Source: Chromera velia (Eukaryota > Sar > Chromeraceae). Taken from it: DNA of 46,963 nt. The stretch's first letter is position 1, and each line of letters begins with the position of its first letter. This document shows, piece by piece, positions 35,076-46,963 of this stretch. A model generated the notes under the pieces. The model was not told the origin of the DNA. It worked only from the letters and a program-made list of their open reading frames with translations, and ran no database searches. The translations under genes and the position numbers were made by a program. The stretch is taken from positions 1-46,963 of the forward strand of contig JAHBMJ010000473.1 of assembly GCA_018398765.1 (NCBI GenBank). Reading direction: 5' to 3'.

Positions 35076-36889
35076 ATGTTGAGACTTGGCGTGGCTCGGG
35101 GTGCCGCTTCCTGTTGTGCTGTCACAAGGAGTCTTCTTCCTCTTCGAGGGCCGAGGCAGCAGGTGGCAGCGGTTGTGAGACCGTGCAGAAGCACTTTCCA
35201 CCCCTCCTCAGTACACCTTCAGAGTCGAAGCATTTCTCTCTCACGACCGTCTCTCCACATTGGGGAGTGGGACGAGTCTGCAAAGAAAATGTGAGTGCAG
35301 GAGACGATGTGCCGTCTCCTTTGATAAGATCTTCCGATGAGACTCTTCTTCCAGAAAAGAAACCCAAGCGAGGTAATTCGCCCTGCTGATATGTTTGCTT
35401 CTTTGCAGAACACTTCACTTTGTCGAAAAAGGAGGGGAGGAGAAGGCCGTCCAGGCACCAATAGGCGCCAACATCCTTGAAGTGTGCCACAGGGAAGGTC
35501 TCGATGTCGAAGGTTCGTCCGTCTCCTTACCCCTTTCCCTTAGCCTCTTCACTGCCTTTTCTGTTTGTCATCGGAGACGGTTTGTGACAGAGATGACGGT
35601 TTGTGACAGAGATAAGAGGATGAGAAGAAATTCATTTTCCGTCTCTTCGGTTGTGCCGGTGCATCCAGCGTCCCCCCGGCCCGTCTATGTGATGTCCACT
35701 GTATGTCTTGGCGTGCGTAAAGTTGCAGCATTCAACCATGACGCCCATTTTGATGACATGCCCATTCTTCTCGTGTTTGCTCTTGTGCTGCTTTCTCACT
35801 CCCCGTCTCTCCGTCTCTACGTCTGCGTCTTTCCCTGTCTCTCTGCCTAAATCTTCGTCTCCATTTGTCTCCGAGCCATCCAAGTGTCCATCGGATTTTT
35901 ATTTCAGTTCGCTTCCCGCCTTTTGATTCCTTTAGCGCTCCGCCGCTTGCTTTGAATTGATGCGAAGGTGGCTGTCTGCCTGTCTGTTGAATGAATGGCC
36001 CGATTTTACCTTACCTTTTTGACGTACCTCTGTCGCGAAGTTTTTTGAAAGAAGAACTGTTTTTTGGGGGGGTACTTGGAAGATGAAGGGGGGGCTCCCT
36101 CTATCGGATTGATTGCCCTTGCGTGGCATTGTCTTCCTCGGCCATTCAGCCCGGCAACCGCTCGCTCCCTTCATTAGCCTTTCCTTTTTTGTATCCAATG
36201 TATTCCTGCCCTGAAGTTCTCATTCTGTGTATTCCCGTGCTCATCTGCGTGGGATCTCCTCTTCATTGCACACAAACGGAAATCGTGTGGAACGAAGTTG
36301 AGATGTCTTCCTAGGTTTCAGCCTCCCTCTCTGTCCATCTGCGCGTTTTGGGCATTCCCTTTGTGTATACTTGCAAACAAATCTATGTATATCAGTATGA
36401 AAACGTATGTATGTCTGTTTCGTATATGTACTACACACATTGTTCGCGCGCATGCAGGAGCATGTGAGGCCTCCCTTGCGTGTTCCACTTGTCACCTGAT
36501 TGTGGACAAGGAGGAGGACTTTGACCGTTTGGGAGAGGTCTTTGAGTTGACAGAGAGGGAAGAGGACATGCTCGACATGGCACCGGGACTCACAGACACG
36601 TCAGTCAGTCAGTCAGTCAGTCAGGTGCCAAGCTTCTCTTCTTCGATTTCGAACATCGTTGAATTGATGGCGATACGCTCAGGGCATTTTTTGTTTGATT
36701 GTGGAATCGCCCTTCTTACAGAGCTGTGTGGATAATCAGTCTCTTCATTGCTCTTAAATTCATCAGAGCCTCCTAGTCGGTCTCTGTGTAGGTTTTGGAA
36801 GAGGTCCCTCCTTTCTTTCCTTCCTTCTTCCCTTATTCCCTTCCTCCCTTCCTCCCTTCTGTTTTTCTGTGTTTCCTTTTTTTTTTTTC

Positions 36890-36920
<31 letters not shown>

Positions 36921-37244
36921 TTCTTTCTTTTCTTTCTTTTCTTTCTTTCTTTCTTTCTTTCTTCTTTCGTTCGTTCGTCCGTCCGTCCTTTCGTTCGTCC
37001 GTTCGTTTGTTCGTCCTTTCGTTCGTCCGTTCCTTTTTTCCCCATGTGAATTGATACACGGACTTGGTGTTCGTTCCTTCGTGTGTTTCTTTCATGGGGG
37101 AGTTCAGTGATTCTCCTCGTCAACCGAAGTCGCTCGGCATTCAGATCGCTCCCTCTGTGTGAGTTGGTTGTGGCTGTGTGCCCATTTCGCCGCAGGTAGA
37201 TCACATCACGTCCCCGTCATCCCCAAACCGTTTGTGTCCATACA

Positions 37245-37287
<43 letters not shown>

Positions 37288-37402
37288 GTCGCGTCTCTGT
37301 TGTCAACTGATCGCGTGTGAGGAGATGGACGGAATGGTCTTCAGGCTTCCTTTCGCGACGCGAAACTTTTATGTGGACGGACATAAGCCATCTCCACACT
37401 AG
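35076..37402 (+). CDS. Mitochondrial adrenodoxin-type [2Fe-2S] ferredoxin
   Basis: Exons are 35076-35290, 35409-35512, 36458-36599 and 37288-37402, 191 residues, with phases consistent throughout. It donates electrons for Fe-S cluster assembly and related oxidations in the mitochondrial matrix. Residues 1 to about 65 are Arg/Ser-rich with almost no acids, a typical presequence. The fold starts at [13 protein letters not shown]. The cluster ligands are in [10 protein letters not shown] (C-x5-C-x2-C) followed by H, and the fourth Cys is in SRLCCQL. The acidic partner-binding helix ([19 protein letters not shown]) and RFAT-like C-terminal [14 protein letters not shown] are present. Length, with presequence, is normal for the family. 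Donors are GTGAGT, GTTCGT and GTCAGT; the last sits in a GTCA tandem repeat. Confidence 0.93.
36600..36624 (+). repeat. (GTCA)n repeat at the donor of ferredoxin intron 3
   Basis: Six copies of GTCA begin exactly at the first intron base after the third ferredoxin exon, giving a ladder of GTCAGT hexamers spaced 4 nt apart. Confidence 0.85.
36876..37033 (+). repeat. (TTTC)n/(GTTC)n/(GTCC)n intronic microsatellite
   Basis: About 150 bases of pyrimidine-rich tetranucleotides in ferredoxin intron 3. Confidence 0.9.
37244..37284 (+). repeat. (TG)n next to the last ferredoxin acceptor
   Basis: A TG run of about 40 bases leads directly into the GTGTGCAG acceptor at 37287, taking the place of a polypyrimidine tract. 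Confidence 0.9.
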
Positions 37403-40246
37403 CTGGCTGGCTGTCTGGTTGGCTCGGCAGAGGGGAGTGAAACAGAAAGTATGCAAGAGTATGTATGTATGAAGAATGCGAGGATGAATGAATGACTGTC
37501 CACGTACCCCCAAAGCTGCGTCCCCTGGAGAGAGAGAGAGAGAGAGACAGAGAGAGATGTCATCTCCGTATGAATTGATTGGTGAATCTCGATAATGAAG
37601 AACTATGCGCAAAGGGTAAGAGAGACAACGACAGTCAGTCAGAGATGGTGAGAATTCATTCAAGGTCATGCAGTGAAGTCCCTTGCTAGAGACACAAAGA
37701 GAGACTCTCACTGGGAGAGGAGAGAGAGGGAGAGTACAAGCGAAGACGACAGAGAGGGAAGAGGAAGGAAGGAAGGACAGGAACGAGGATAGAGGCCGGA
37801 TGTCGAGGAGAAAGCCGCTATCGCCTGTGCTCGCAAATGGTCCGATGGGCAGAGCTGACTTGCGTAGTTGATTTAATGCTTCTTTGAATTGTGATTGCAG
37901 CACTGCAATGTCTGCACATGTCTGCACGACATCAATGTGTCTTACGCGGTCGTTTGGCCTGGCTGGCAGTGGCTGCCAGAAGAAAGGTGTAAAAAAGCAT
38001 GCTGTTCTCATTTGAATCGGCATTGGCATAAATTTCAAATATACTGTGTGTTATGGTATGCAAAATTGGAAAGACATCATTGCCGCTAGCATTGCCGCTT
38101 TTGGCTTCGCGGTCAAGCCTATAGGGTCGGACGTGAATCATTGTGATGATGACCATTCAGGCCCAAAATTTTTATGATAACATTGCTTCCATGCATGTAG
38201 GCTGTAGGCTATATATAGCATGCAAGGTTGTTAATCACCCCAAACTGCAACGCGTATAAATACCGGCGGAATTAAACCAAATAAAAACACTTCCAAAGTT
38301 CGTATTTTAAAAGTTAATTTTAGTAATTTTGGGTCATTTTTGTGTGTGTTTGGCGCTAGCTGCGCGCTGGTACAAAACCTAGTACAAAAGTTACACAAAA
38401 CCAATTATTTTGCCGTATTTTTAAAACTTTTAAATTTTATTATCAAATTTGGTATAAAATAGTATAAAAAGAATCGTAAAAAGATTATAATTTATCTTTA
38501 TAGTAGAGTTTAGTAGCTAGAGTTACAAAAAAAAATGAAATAAATTAGACTTTAATTGCTAAACAAATGAATTGTACTAGAAATTGTAGTGCCACTATTG
38601 TCTTCTATTGCCCAGCTTGAGACTATTCAAGTTGTACAGTAAATTGCAACGGAATTAATTTTAAAAGGTGGAACTAGAGCTAGAACTAGAGTTTTAATGA
38701 TATAGTTATATCTAGAGTTATGATGATGAGAGTTACATTCTAGATACAGTACACTGTACACCAATGTAACACCATTAATGAATATCTGTGAATAGATGAA
38801 GTTGAATGTTAAACAGTTGTTAAGACTTTTAGTACACAAATTCAATTCAGAGGCCTGCTCGATCCCCGTAGTTAGAGCAGTCCAGCACGACGAACTTGAA
38901 TTCTGAATGCGTCGATCGACATGCACATGACGTTCTCACTACTTTTGAATTGGTGGAACACAGCGCAGCGGCGCCGCAGCCGCAACTATGCGAGGGGAAT
39001 GGGAAAAGAAGCTGTTCATGCAAGCAAGAATTGCGGGACGGAAAAAAGAAAAACCGTTCTAGATCCAGGGAAGAAGAGAGAGAGAGAGAGAAGCGCTGCA
39101 TCGATCGGTACATTCATGCATGAAGGTCGCAGCTGCAGCTCATACATGCATGAAAGAACAAGCAGCAACGTGCGTCGATGGATCGATCAATGAAAATTAC
39201 CCCCCCACCCTCCCGTTTCCTTCTCTCCTCGCCCCCTTGCAAGGCAGGCAAGAGACAGGCAGTAAACCAGTACCGCATGTGCCCGTATATATGCCGTGTC
39301 ATCTATCCATTCACAAGCTCGGAGCCATCTCAATTGAGTCCATCCCCTCCAAGCCGCTTGGTTCTGCCACCCTCAAAGTTTGCACTCCCTCTTTGCCCCC
39401 CTCCGAGACAAAGAGGGAGGGAGTCTGTTTCGTTGAACTCTTCTCACAGCCGACGGCCTGGTTGCGCGCCAGTGAGAAAGGAAAACAGACCGAGGAGAGA
39501 ATCAAAGGGAGGAAAGAAAGCCTCCCTCCGCCAAGAGAAGATCCATCAAGCGAGGAAAATTCTTTCTTTTGTGTGCTTGTCCGGTCAACAGACACAAAGA
39601 AAGGCACAAAGCAAGGGAAAGGAAAGGAAAGAAAGAGAGAAAAAAAGGAACGAAGGGAGGAAGCGTCGTGAAGAGACAGCAGACAGGAAGGCAGAATGAA
39701 TTTTTCAAGAGGTAGTTGAAAAAGGACCCTCAAGTCTCTTTCTGTTGACCACTTTCCACCCAGAGCCGACTACTGGTGAACGGACATGCATGCAAACATG
39801 CATACCGATATTTATTTTCCTTTTTCTTTCCTGTCTGCCCTGTCGACATTGCGCGAAGACGCCCCCCTCCCCTCTCTGTGTGTCTCTCTCTCTCTTCTCA
39901 TCTCGACTTTGTTCAGTTCGGGCCGATTGATCGGGGCATCATGTGAATCTCGGGTCGATCTCTTGATTGATCTGTTGCTCGGTCAGACGCCTACAGAAAG
40001 AGTATGTGTGAACGAGAAAAGGAAGGGACGACAAAAAGAATTGCATCCCTCTCTCCTTTTTCTGACTCTCCCTGAGATGTCATGTCACTCCACGACCTTC
40101 CTTCACTCTCTCCCTTTCTCTCTACTCTCTTTCTACTTGTTCATATTTTATTGTCTCTTCCCTAGCGTCTCCCTCTTCTTGTATGAGGTGCCACTGCACC
40201 CCTGGCAGCAACCCCCCCTCTTTTCTCCCTTGCGTCACTCTCCCAT
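37403..40246. other. Intergenic; no supported gene
   Basis: 37403-38170 is GC-balanced and shows nothing I can assign. 38170-38870 is AT-rich, with a possible fragment of the dispersed repeat at about 38225-38265 and imperfect TAGAGTT/TAGAACTAGAG repeats near 38500-38720. 38880-40246 contains AG-rich and CT-rich tracts. Its ORFs have biased composition and no motifs. The 3' UTR of the - strand gene ending at 40247 should lie within 40246-39700. Confidence 0.45.
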
Positions 40247-43200
40247 TCAGCGCCTGCTCGCACGTGTCACTGCCGGATGCTGCACCCGCGCATGGCTCGG
40301 GAGAGTGGGGGAGAGAGAGACTGCGAGTTGTCCACCAGAAAGAGGAACCCCACCAGGACCACCGGGTGCGGGCTGACGGGAGTGGGCGGACGACTGCGGG
40401 TGGGCTGCTGCGATTGTGGGCTGGGGCGTGAGGACACCCCCTGCGTGCGTCACTGCAGCCCCGGGCGTCGGTGCAAGTGGGTGATGCGAGAGGGGGTGGG
40501 GGTACCTGGGATGGGGCATCGGGCTGTTTCCCATGGGCCCTGCGGAGGCGCCTGTGACTGCAGACTGTAGGTGGTGGGGAGGGGGGGCGGGAATTGCGTG
40601 GAAGACGTGATGGCGCCATTGGGATCCCCCCACAGCAGCTGTTTGCTGTTGCTGTTGGGGGTTTGTGTTGAACTGGTGGTGTGTTGAGGGCTGCACGTAG
40701 GCGCCCATAGCGACAGAGGGCATGTGAAATTGGGAGGCGGACGTTGTGGCATTGGAGGTGAACGGCAGTTGAGACGTCATAGCGACGTTTCCTGAAGTTG
40801 GCTGCTTGCCCACAGAGAGACGATGTTGGCTTGAGGAACCGTCTCTCTCCTGAGACAGAGACAGGCTGTCACCCATGGGGCCTTCCACAGACTGCCGGAC
40901 CTGCAGGCACATGCACCGAGGGCGCATGCAGACAAAGAAAGAAAAGAAAGAAAGAAAGAAAGAAAGAAACAGACACGCAAACAAACCAACACATCAACTT
41001 CGTCATACATACCGTAGACATCACAAGAAGAGACGGACCGGAAGTCAAAGGCAAAAACGACATATCATTCTTCACCCACAGCTTTGATCCAAAGTTGGAC
41101 CGTCTCAGTAAAGTGAGATTTGCGAAACTTTGCAGCATTCACGTACATTCTGGAATCATTTTCTCTCTTTCACGGACCTTTGCGGATCCATCCGGGGCCA
41201 CTGCAGAGAGGGGGGGGCCTTGGTGAGACATCGTGCGGGCAGAGGCGAACCCCGACAGCTGGCTGTGTTGGGTCAGACTGCCGCCCACGGGGGGCTGTAT
41301 CATGAGACCTGCTGGGGCCTCGCCAGGACGGGCCCCGGCGGCTGGATTGGGCCCTCGGCCCGCAGTCGAGAGGGAAAGCGGGTACAGGGCAAAGGAGGAA
41401 TGGGGGGCCCCCGCTGCTGGAATGGGTGAGTCTGTGAAGGAGCCTGAGTGGAACGTCCGAGGGGCCCCGGCTGCGGGTTGTTGTCTTGACCCCCCCGGGG
41501 GTATTGCTTGGTGCTGGTGGTGGAGTTGCGGTGGCTGTTGCTGGGGGTGGAGACGGGAAGACGACGAATGGAGAACAGCGGGGATCTGTCCATTTAGAGA
41601 GGCAGACTGTGCGTTGCTGCTGTCGGATGTGGGCAGACAGAGGACGGGGACAGTGGCGGGCCGGTTGAATACCCCCCCGCCCCCCCTGGCTGCAGCAACA
41701 CCTGTGAGGGAAGCCGCGCTCCCTCCTGCCGCCGTCTCCTTCTCCGGTCGACTTTTCGATTTCGGTGAAATCAATTGGTGTATCATCTGAGGAGGAGGGG
41801 GGCTCACCTCACTGTCACTTTGCTGGTTCTTCGCGCTTCGTTCTCCTCTCATCTGCATCTGCATGGCCTGCTCCCTAGTTCTTCCCCTCTGCAAATGGAG
41901 AGGATAATTGTGCCCCCGAGGAGACTGCCCTTCCCTTTCCCCATCTTCATCCCCATACCCTGCCCTCGGTCCCGCCTCATTGCTGGACCCCGGCACTTTC
42001 CGAGTAGAGGGCCCCGGCGATCCGTCTGCAAGAAGGGACAAAGACCCCACAGGAGGGCGCACTACGCCTGCCTGTCCGATCCGGTGCCTCCCTTCTTCCC
42101 CCCCCAAGGCCGAGGGAGGAATCACAGAGCTGCCCGCTTTCGGAGGTCCGACTGAGGGGACGACATGCCCCCCTACAGGGATCTCCTGGGACGACTGCCC
42201 TACAGCAGAGGAACGAAGGGCAGCAAAGGCAGACGCCCCCCCGGCACCTCCCTTCAACGCGTGCTGCTGCTGGGGGACAGGACGAGAAGGTGCTCTGCCC
42301 CTCGCCGCAGCTCGGGTACCTCGAGCCCCCGTGGCGGCGCCTCCCCTCTGGGCCCCCTGGCGGAGGGGCGCCGCCGCAGACGCTGCTGGCAGAGAGCGGT
42401 TTCGCTGCACTCCATTGAGTGCCGATGGAACAACACCCTTCCCTATGGGCGTGCCTGGGCCCTTCCCCGTCCCCCTGGAAGAATTCGGGGGAACGCCCAA
42501 CGCAGGGCCCTGACCTCGGCCTGCAGCCCCACCACGGGGGCCTGCCGCAGCGTTACGGACGGCCGTCCGGAGCCCCCCCGGCCCTTTCGGCTGTGTTCTG
42601 TCTCCCCGACTCCCTGCCCCCTCTGACCCTGGGTCTGACGTTCTCTCTGCACTCTCCTCTACACCCGGGACCGAGGCACGGGAAGGGCCCCGGAAGGCCC
42701 CGGCATTCCCTGTCCTCAGGGCGTATGCATTCTTCCTTGGAGGACCCACATGCCCCGGCGGCCCTGTCTGCATTCTTCTCACAGCGTTCTGCCCACCCCC
42801 CTGTACGCCTGTGTGGGCTGCTGAGGAACCGGGGGGGGCACGCACACCCCCACCCCCTCCGACAGGACCTCCCAGTGTCCCTCTGCGAGCTGAGAGGGCC
42901 ACAGTGACGGCGGGGGGCGCTGGTGCGTGTTGTGCAGCTGCAGTGTTGCAAGCTGCTACAGCCGCTGACGGGTGGAGCGGAATTTGAACGACAGCAGAGG
43001 CGCGAGGAACCGCTCCGCGTCTCCCTTCTCTTTCTCTCTCCCTCTGTCTCATGCGTGCCTCTCGCTCTTTCTGCACAATCTGCTGAGTCTCTGCAACCCC
43101 CCCTCTTGGCGCCGGGTTGAAATTCTTAAACGTCTGCGAGGGTACCGGGGCCCTGCCTGTCGCATCCTTGCTGCCTGGTGCGTGCGTGTGCATCTGCTTT

Positions 43201-44503
43201 TTGAGGACTGGGGCCGCAGAGGGCGACTGGTGCTGTTGCTGTTGGGGGGCAGAAAGTGGAGGCACGATCGAGGGTCGGAGGCCGGAGGGAATCTCCGAAC
43301 AACCAGACGCTCCCCTTCTTTCTCCCTCCGGTGAACCTGTCGGCTGCTGTTTCTTCTCACTCACAGGCTCTTTCTCCTTCTCCTTCTGCGTGCGGCTTCT
43401 GTACCCCGGGAAGGTAATCAGACATCCCGAGGGGGAGCCTGAGGGAGACCTTGTGTTGCTGTAGGACGGGGCGCCCTTCATCTCCTGGCTGTTTCGTGTG
43501 ACTGCAGGAGAGCCTGAGTCAACATGGTCTGGGGCAGGGGGAGACGGGGACCGTTGGGCAGCCTCCTCTCTCTCTCTGGGCTGAAGAGAGGAGAGCCCCA
43601 GTGGATGGTCTGTTCCGTCTTGGGTGGGTGACCTCTCCCTCACCCTCCTTTCTTTTTCTCTGTCCTCCTCCATCTGAACCACCTTGGCTCGGAGCGTGTG
43701 GAGCTCTTCGAGAAGCTCGGGGGAGAGCTGCTGAGAGGAAGAGGAGGAAGACGTCTCTCCCTTCCGAGCAACAGCATCTGGAGAATGAAGCGGCTTGTCT
43801 CGCTCGGCTCTCGTTGCATTCCTGCATTAAGTGAAGCACACAAGATCAGAGACATGAAGGGATGGGGTGTGAGTGGAGAACGGCAGACAGAGAACGACAG
43901 CGGATGAAGCAGACGGACAAAGGAAGATGGCTAGGGGAGAGAGCAGAAGTCCGGTCTGATCAAGCAGACAGAACAGCAAAGACGTGAAGAGGCAGAAAAC
44001 GTACAGAGTGGGTATGCAGATAGAGAGAGGACAAGGACAGAGAGAGAATCAATCGACTGACGGCTTGCTGCTGCTGCTGGAGGAAGAGACGCCTGACGAG
44101 TGCACCAGATCAGCCTCGAATTCCCTCAGCGCACGTTCGAGTTCATCTAACTCTCTCTTTTCGTTACTTTGATGATCACAAAGGACAGACTCCAAATCCA
44201 CCAGACCGAGAAAAGATCTGATGTCGCCATGTACACCCATCAGGTCAACATCAACCTCCCCCTTTCCCCCTTTTTGCCTCTTCCCCTTCTCCTTCAGGTA
44301 TCTCTCTCTGTCCGAGAGGAGAACCCGAATCAGGCCCTTGCACCTCGCGATATACGAACCCAGCTGAGGTACAAGAGAGTCCACACGACATGAGAGGTCA
44401 GTGAGGAGGCTGTGGCTTTCCGCAAGTTTGCGTTTTGCCCGACTCTGCAGAGAGGTCAGTCAAGTGAGACAAAAGAAAAAAAATCCATTGAGCACAAGAA
44501 AGC

Positions 44504-44535
<32 letters not shown>

Positions 44536-46183
44536 AACACACACACAAATACAACGGAGAAAGTGGGAAGCTGGACAGGGAAGAAACGAGGGGCAGAGAG
44601 AGAGCAATGACACACATAATCATGCACATACACATACATACACAAACGAGAGAGCCAGAAAGCAGTTTGAGAGAGAGAAAGGCGCAGACACGGACACACA
44701 GAAAGAGTGATAGAGGGGGTGGGGAGCCTGCAAACAAACTCAGCAAGAGGCAGGCTAAACTAGGAAGAGAGCTATAGGCTTGCTGTAAGATGAGAGCTCT
44801 TTTCTCTACAATCGTCTTCTCCCTCCTTTTTCTGCCAGTCTTATCCCACGTTTCGAATATCAATCCTATTTCTCTACCCTGCAGGCCCACCTGTATCTCC
44901 TTGACAAGGTGAACAAGCAGCGGCTTGCTCTCCTCCACCAGCACCTCCACACTCTGCTCTGCCTCCGCAATGCCTCCCGAAGACACACTCTTCGTCTCTC
45001 CTCCCAAAACCTCACCAACCCCCTCTCTGCCCTTCTCTGCCGATATGGAAGAGTCCTTGCAGACATGACGTGCCGCCAGAAATTCCATCTGTGCACGGAA
45101 TGCGGAGCTTTTGGGGAACCGCCCATACTTGACGGCTTCATCAGAGGGACGGTCGTTTGGCAAAGGGACCCTGTCGTGTGCGGGGTTCCATCTACCGTCG
45201 TTTGCATTTGGGTTTTGCCAAGTGTGGCTCTCCCTGCTATCCGAATCTTTTATCAACTGCCATGCTGCCTTGGCTTGCTGAACCATAGAGCGGTCATCAT
45301 TTGCAATGTATCTCTCCCTCTCCTCCGTCTGCTGCTGCCGTCTCTCCAAGAGGGCACGGTGCAGGTTCCCTGTGAGTTCGTTTGGGGCCCCCGAAAGCTT
45401 CCAATTTTGTGCTTCCAGGGACCTCTCACGAGACAGGGCGCGCCGTCTCTCCCTTCTTCTGGCCCTCTCTGAAGAAGTGTAGCGGCTGTCTGGCGTTGGG
45501 TCGCGGTCCTTGTCTGTCTCTACTCCCTCCCCCCTTTGAACTTTATCTTCGTCCCACACGCATTGAGGGACTAGGTCCGACAAAATATGCTCTAGAGGTT
45601 CTCCTTCATCGTACCGCTGGATATCGTGCAGCCTTCTCAGGTGCTCCATCTCTCCGTCAACTGTCTTGTCAAAGGCAAACATCGGGAGGGGCTGGGTCCT
45701 CACCGTCATCCTCGACGGTTGCTGAACAGGTGGCTGGATATACTCTGCCCCTACTGTTTGGGTGGGGTCTGGCTGCTGCACTTGCGCGGCTGCCTGGGGG
45801 TATCCTGGAGGCGGATGGAGGCCAGGGGGGGGTGCGAGGCCGGGGGGAAGGGCTAGGCCTGGTGGGGGAATCATTACGTGGGAAGACGGGAGGGCTTGAG
45901 GCAGAGACTCAGAGGTCAACCCGGTGCTTTCCACTGTAATGATTGGGTACGGTCTCGGCGGGCGTTGTGACGCTGCGGCTGCGGCATCGTCGGGTACAAA
46001 ACCAGAGGGGTTCGTGCAATATAACATATAGGAGGCAGCTGCCTGGTCTGTGGTGTAAGTCCCTGCTGCAGCTGCGAGGTCGGCGTGTGTGTAGACACCT
46101 GCAGCTGCTGAGGCATGAGGCAGATCGATGAAGGCAGAGGAGGACGAACTGGAGGAACTGGAAGACGGTTGCTCCTCCGACAT
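40247..46183 (-). CDS. Large low-complexity protein of unknown function (1657 residues)
   Basis: Exons are 46183-44891, 44444-44062, 43821-41178 and 40900-40247 (TGA). Phases 0, 2 and 0 agree at every junction, with donors GTGGGC, GTCAGT and GTCCGT and clean CAG acceptors. Exon 1 starts MSEEQP and a Ser run, then Ala-rich sequence, repeated PPGL units (LALPPGLAPPPGLHPPPG) and an Arg/Glu-rich segment (ERARRRERRRALSRERS). Exon 2 is helical and charged (RELDELERALREFEADL), a likely coiled coil. Exon 3 (881 residues) opens with another coiled-coil-like stretch (ELLEELHTLRAKVVQMEED), then becomes disordered and rich in Gly, Ala, Pro, Arg and Gln. Exon 4 is Gln/His/Pro-rich. I recognise no catalytic domain or membrane segment. 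An RNA-binding, scaffold or condensate-type role would be a guess. The ATG at 46183 is the first in frame after GTGTCTGACAC. Confidence 0.75.
40942..40970. repeat. (GAAA)n intronic microsatellite
   Basis: Short GAAA run in the last intron of the large low-complexity gene. Confidence 0.85.
44503..44550. repeat. (CA)n intronic microsatellite
   Basis: CA run in the first intron of the large low-complexity gene. It extends one frame of exon 1 artificially. Confidence 0.85.
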
Positions 46184-46963
46184 GGCAGTGTCTGACACAA
46201 AATCGGCGCTGTGTCAACGTAGAAAGTCTCAGCTGACTGCTTATTCTTTGACCCTCTCAGACGAGAGCTTGTCAAGGAAACAGTTCTCTGCAGCAGCAGA
46301 AAAGGATTTGGAGCTAGAAGAAACTCTCGTTCAGGTTGCAGAACGCGGTGAGAAATCCATACTCGAAGCAGAGACTTGCGGCTTCAAATAGAGACGTTTA
46401 AAAGGCGAGAGCGTACTGCAACAGATTGTGGGAAATGATGGGGAATGGACTCGCTTTGCCTGAATTACAATGAAGCAGATCAGCAGTCACCTGAAGTCAT
46501 GTCAGAGATTGTCAGATCGAGCTAGCTATATAGCTGTACGTATCGCTCGCGAGCAGAATGCAGCAGATTTAATTGTTGCTTGTGGGGCACGTATCCAAAA
46601 CCTTGGAATGCATGCATGCATGGCTCGTGGCGCCATGCATCTGACGCAAGCAAGCTTGCGAACGGCCCCGGAAAGCAAGAAAAATGAGAACTTCACGATT
46701 GACGCACGCCGGCCAGCCGACCGGGCGGTCGCGCCGAACCCCCCCCCCGCGGGAAAAGCCGCAGAACCCCCCCTCCCCCAGGAAAAAAGCCCGGGGATGC
46801 AGCCTATCGCTTTCCGGGGCCACTGACGCACGCATGCATGACGACGCGGGTTCATGCACGCTTTTCTGGACCATTTGGGGCGGGATCTTTCCGGGGCCTT
46901 TTTTTGGCGAAAGACTGCGTGCATGGGCTGGGGTATTTTTGTTTTGTAAGTGCCCCCCGCTTC
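46184..46963. promoter_or_regulatory. Upstream region of the large low-complexity gene and GC-rich window end
   Basis: No gene is supported. ATGCATGCATGG palindromes (about 46608) and the word GGCCCCGGAAAGC (46667, with inverted copies CTTTCCGGGGCC at about 46810 and 46888) stand out. The same word also occurs at about 23561 (ATGGCCCCGGAAAGC), so it may be part of a repeat. Promoter function is inferred only from position. Confidence 0.35.

Noticed and set aside
36763-37204. Arg/Lys/Glu-rich - strand ORFs
   Set aside because: Products of the TTTC/GTTC repeat inside the ferredoxin intron.
41233-42513. Long + strand ORFs over the large low-complexity gene
   Set aside because: They are shadows of the GC-rich exon on the - strand, which has matching splice phases at both ends.

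Overview
Eukaryotic nuclear DNA, probably from an alveolate alga or a related protist. The chromerid group (Chromera/Vitrella) is my best guess, with low confidence. The evidence is short exons split by many 0.1-1 kb introns, a mitochondrial presequence, a GPI-anchor gene, a lysosomal-type transporter, abundant two- to four-base microsatellites, and several families of LTR and non-LTR retroelements. There are no bacterial operons, no CRISPR array, and no tRNA or rRNA that I could recognise. One 282-base assembly gap lies at 32085-32366.

Layout. (1) 1-5800 is repeat-rich: an inverted-repeat element (72-1234), then a decayed retroelement with an upstream GIY-YIG-like domain and a downstream reverse transcriptase (about 1255-4080, Penelope-like of the Naiad/Chlamys arrangement), then AT-rich DNA. 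(2) 5811-11056 is a nested transposon. A small LTR element (LTRs 5816-6105 and 10769-11051, target duplication CTAAT) carries an unknown + strand ORF. That ORF is cut by a - strand Ty3/gypsy chromovirus (6370-9860) and resumes in frame after it. (3) 11057-15400 is gene-poor, with the last exon of an actin-depolymerising factor/cofilin (12215-12395, -), a minisatellite, a (TC)n tract and degenerate repeats. (4) 15418-23172 (-) holds a 13-exon reading frame: a signal peptide and a complete plant/bacterial-type glutaminyl cyclase, then a complete cystinosin-type PQ-loop transporter. The splice phases join into one 817-codon frame, which suggests a fusion protein. (5) 23880-27284 (+) is the N-terminal half of an ADF/cofilin, interrupted by a 3.1-kb LTR element (23979-27093). 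(6) 30411-34631 (-) is PIG-L, the GPI-anchor GlcNAc-PI de-N-acetylase. Head-to-head with it, 35076-37402 (+) is a mitochondrial adrenodoxin-type ferredoxin. (7) 40247-46183 (-) is a four-exon gene for a 1657-residue low-complexity protein that I cannot assign.

How the genes relate. The host genes are independent housekeeping functions: secretory pathway/lysosome, GPI anchor in the ER, mitochondrial Fe-S chemistry, and actin. The two ADF/cofilin halves lie on opposite strands on either side of the cyclase-cystinosin gene. A single inversion of about 15 kb would bring them back together. All exon boundaries were placed by hand from splice signals, frame and family conservation, and no transcript data were available.
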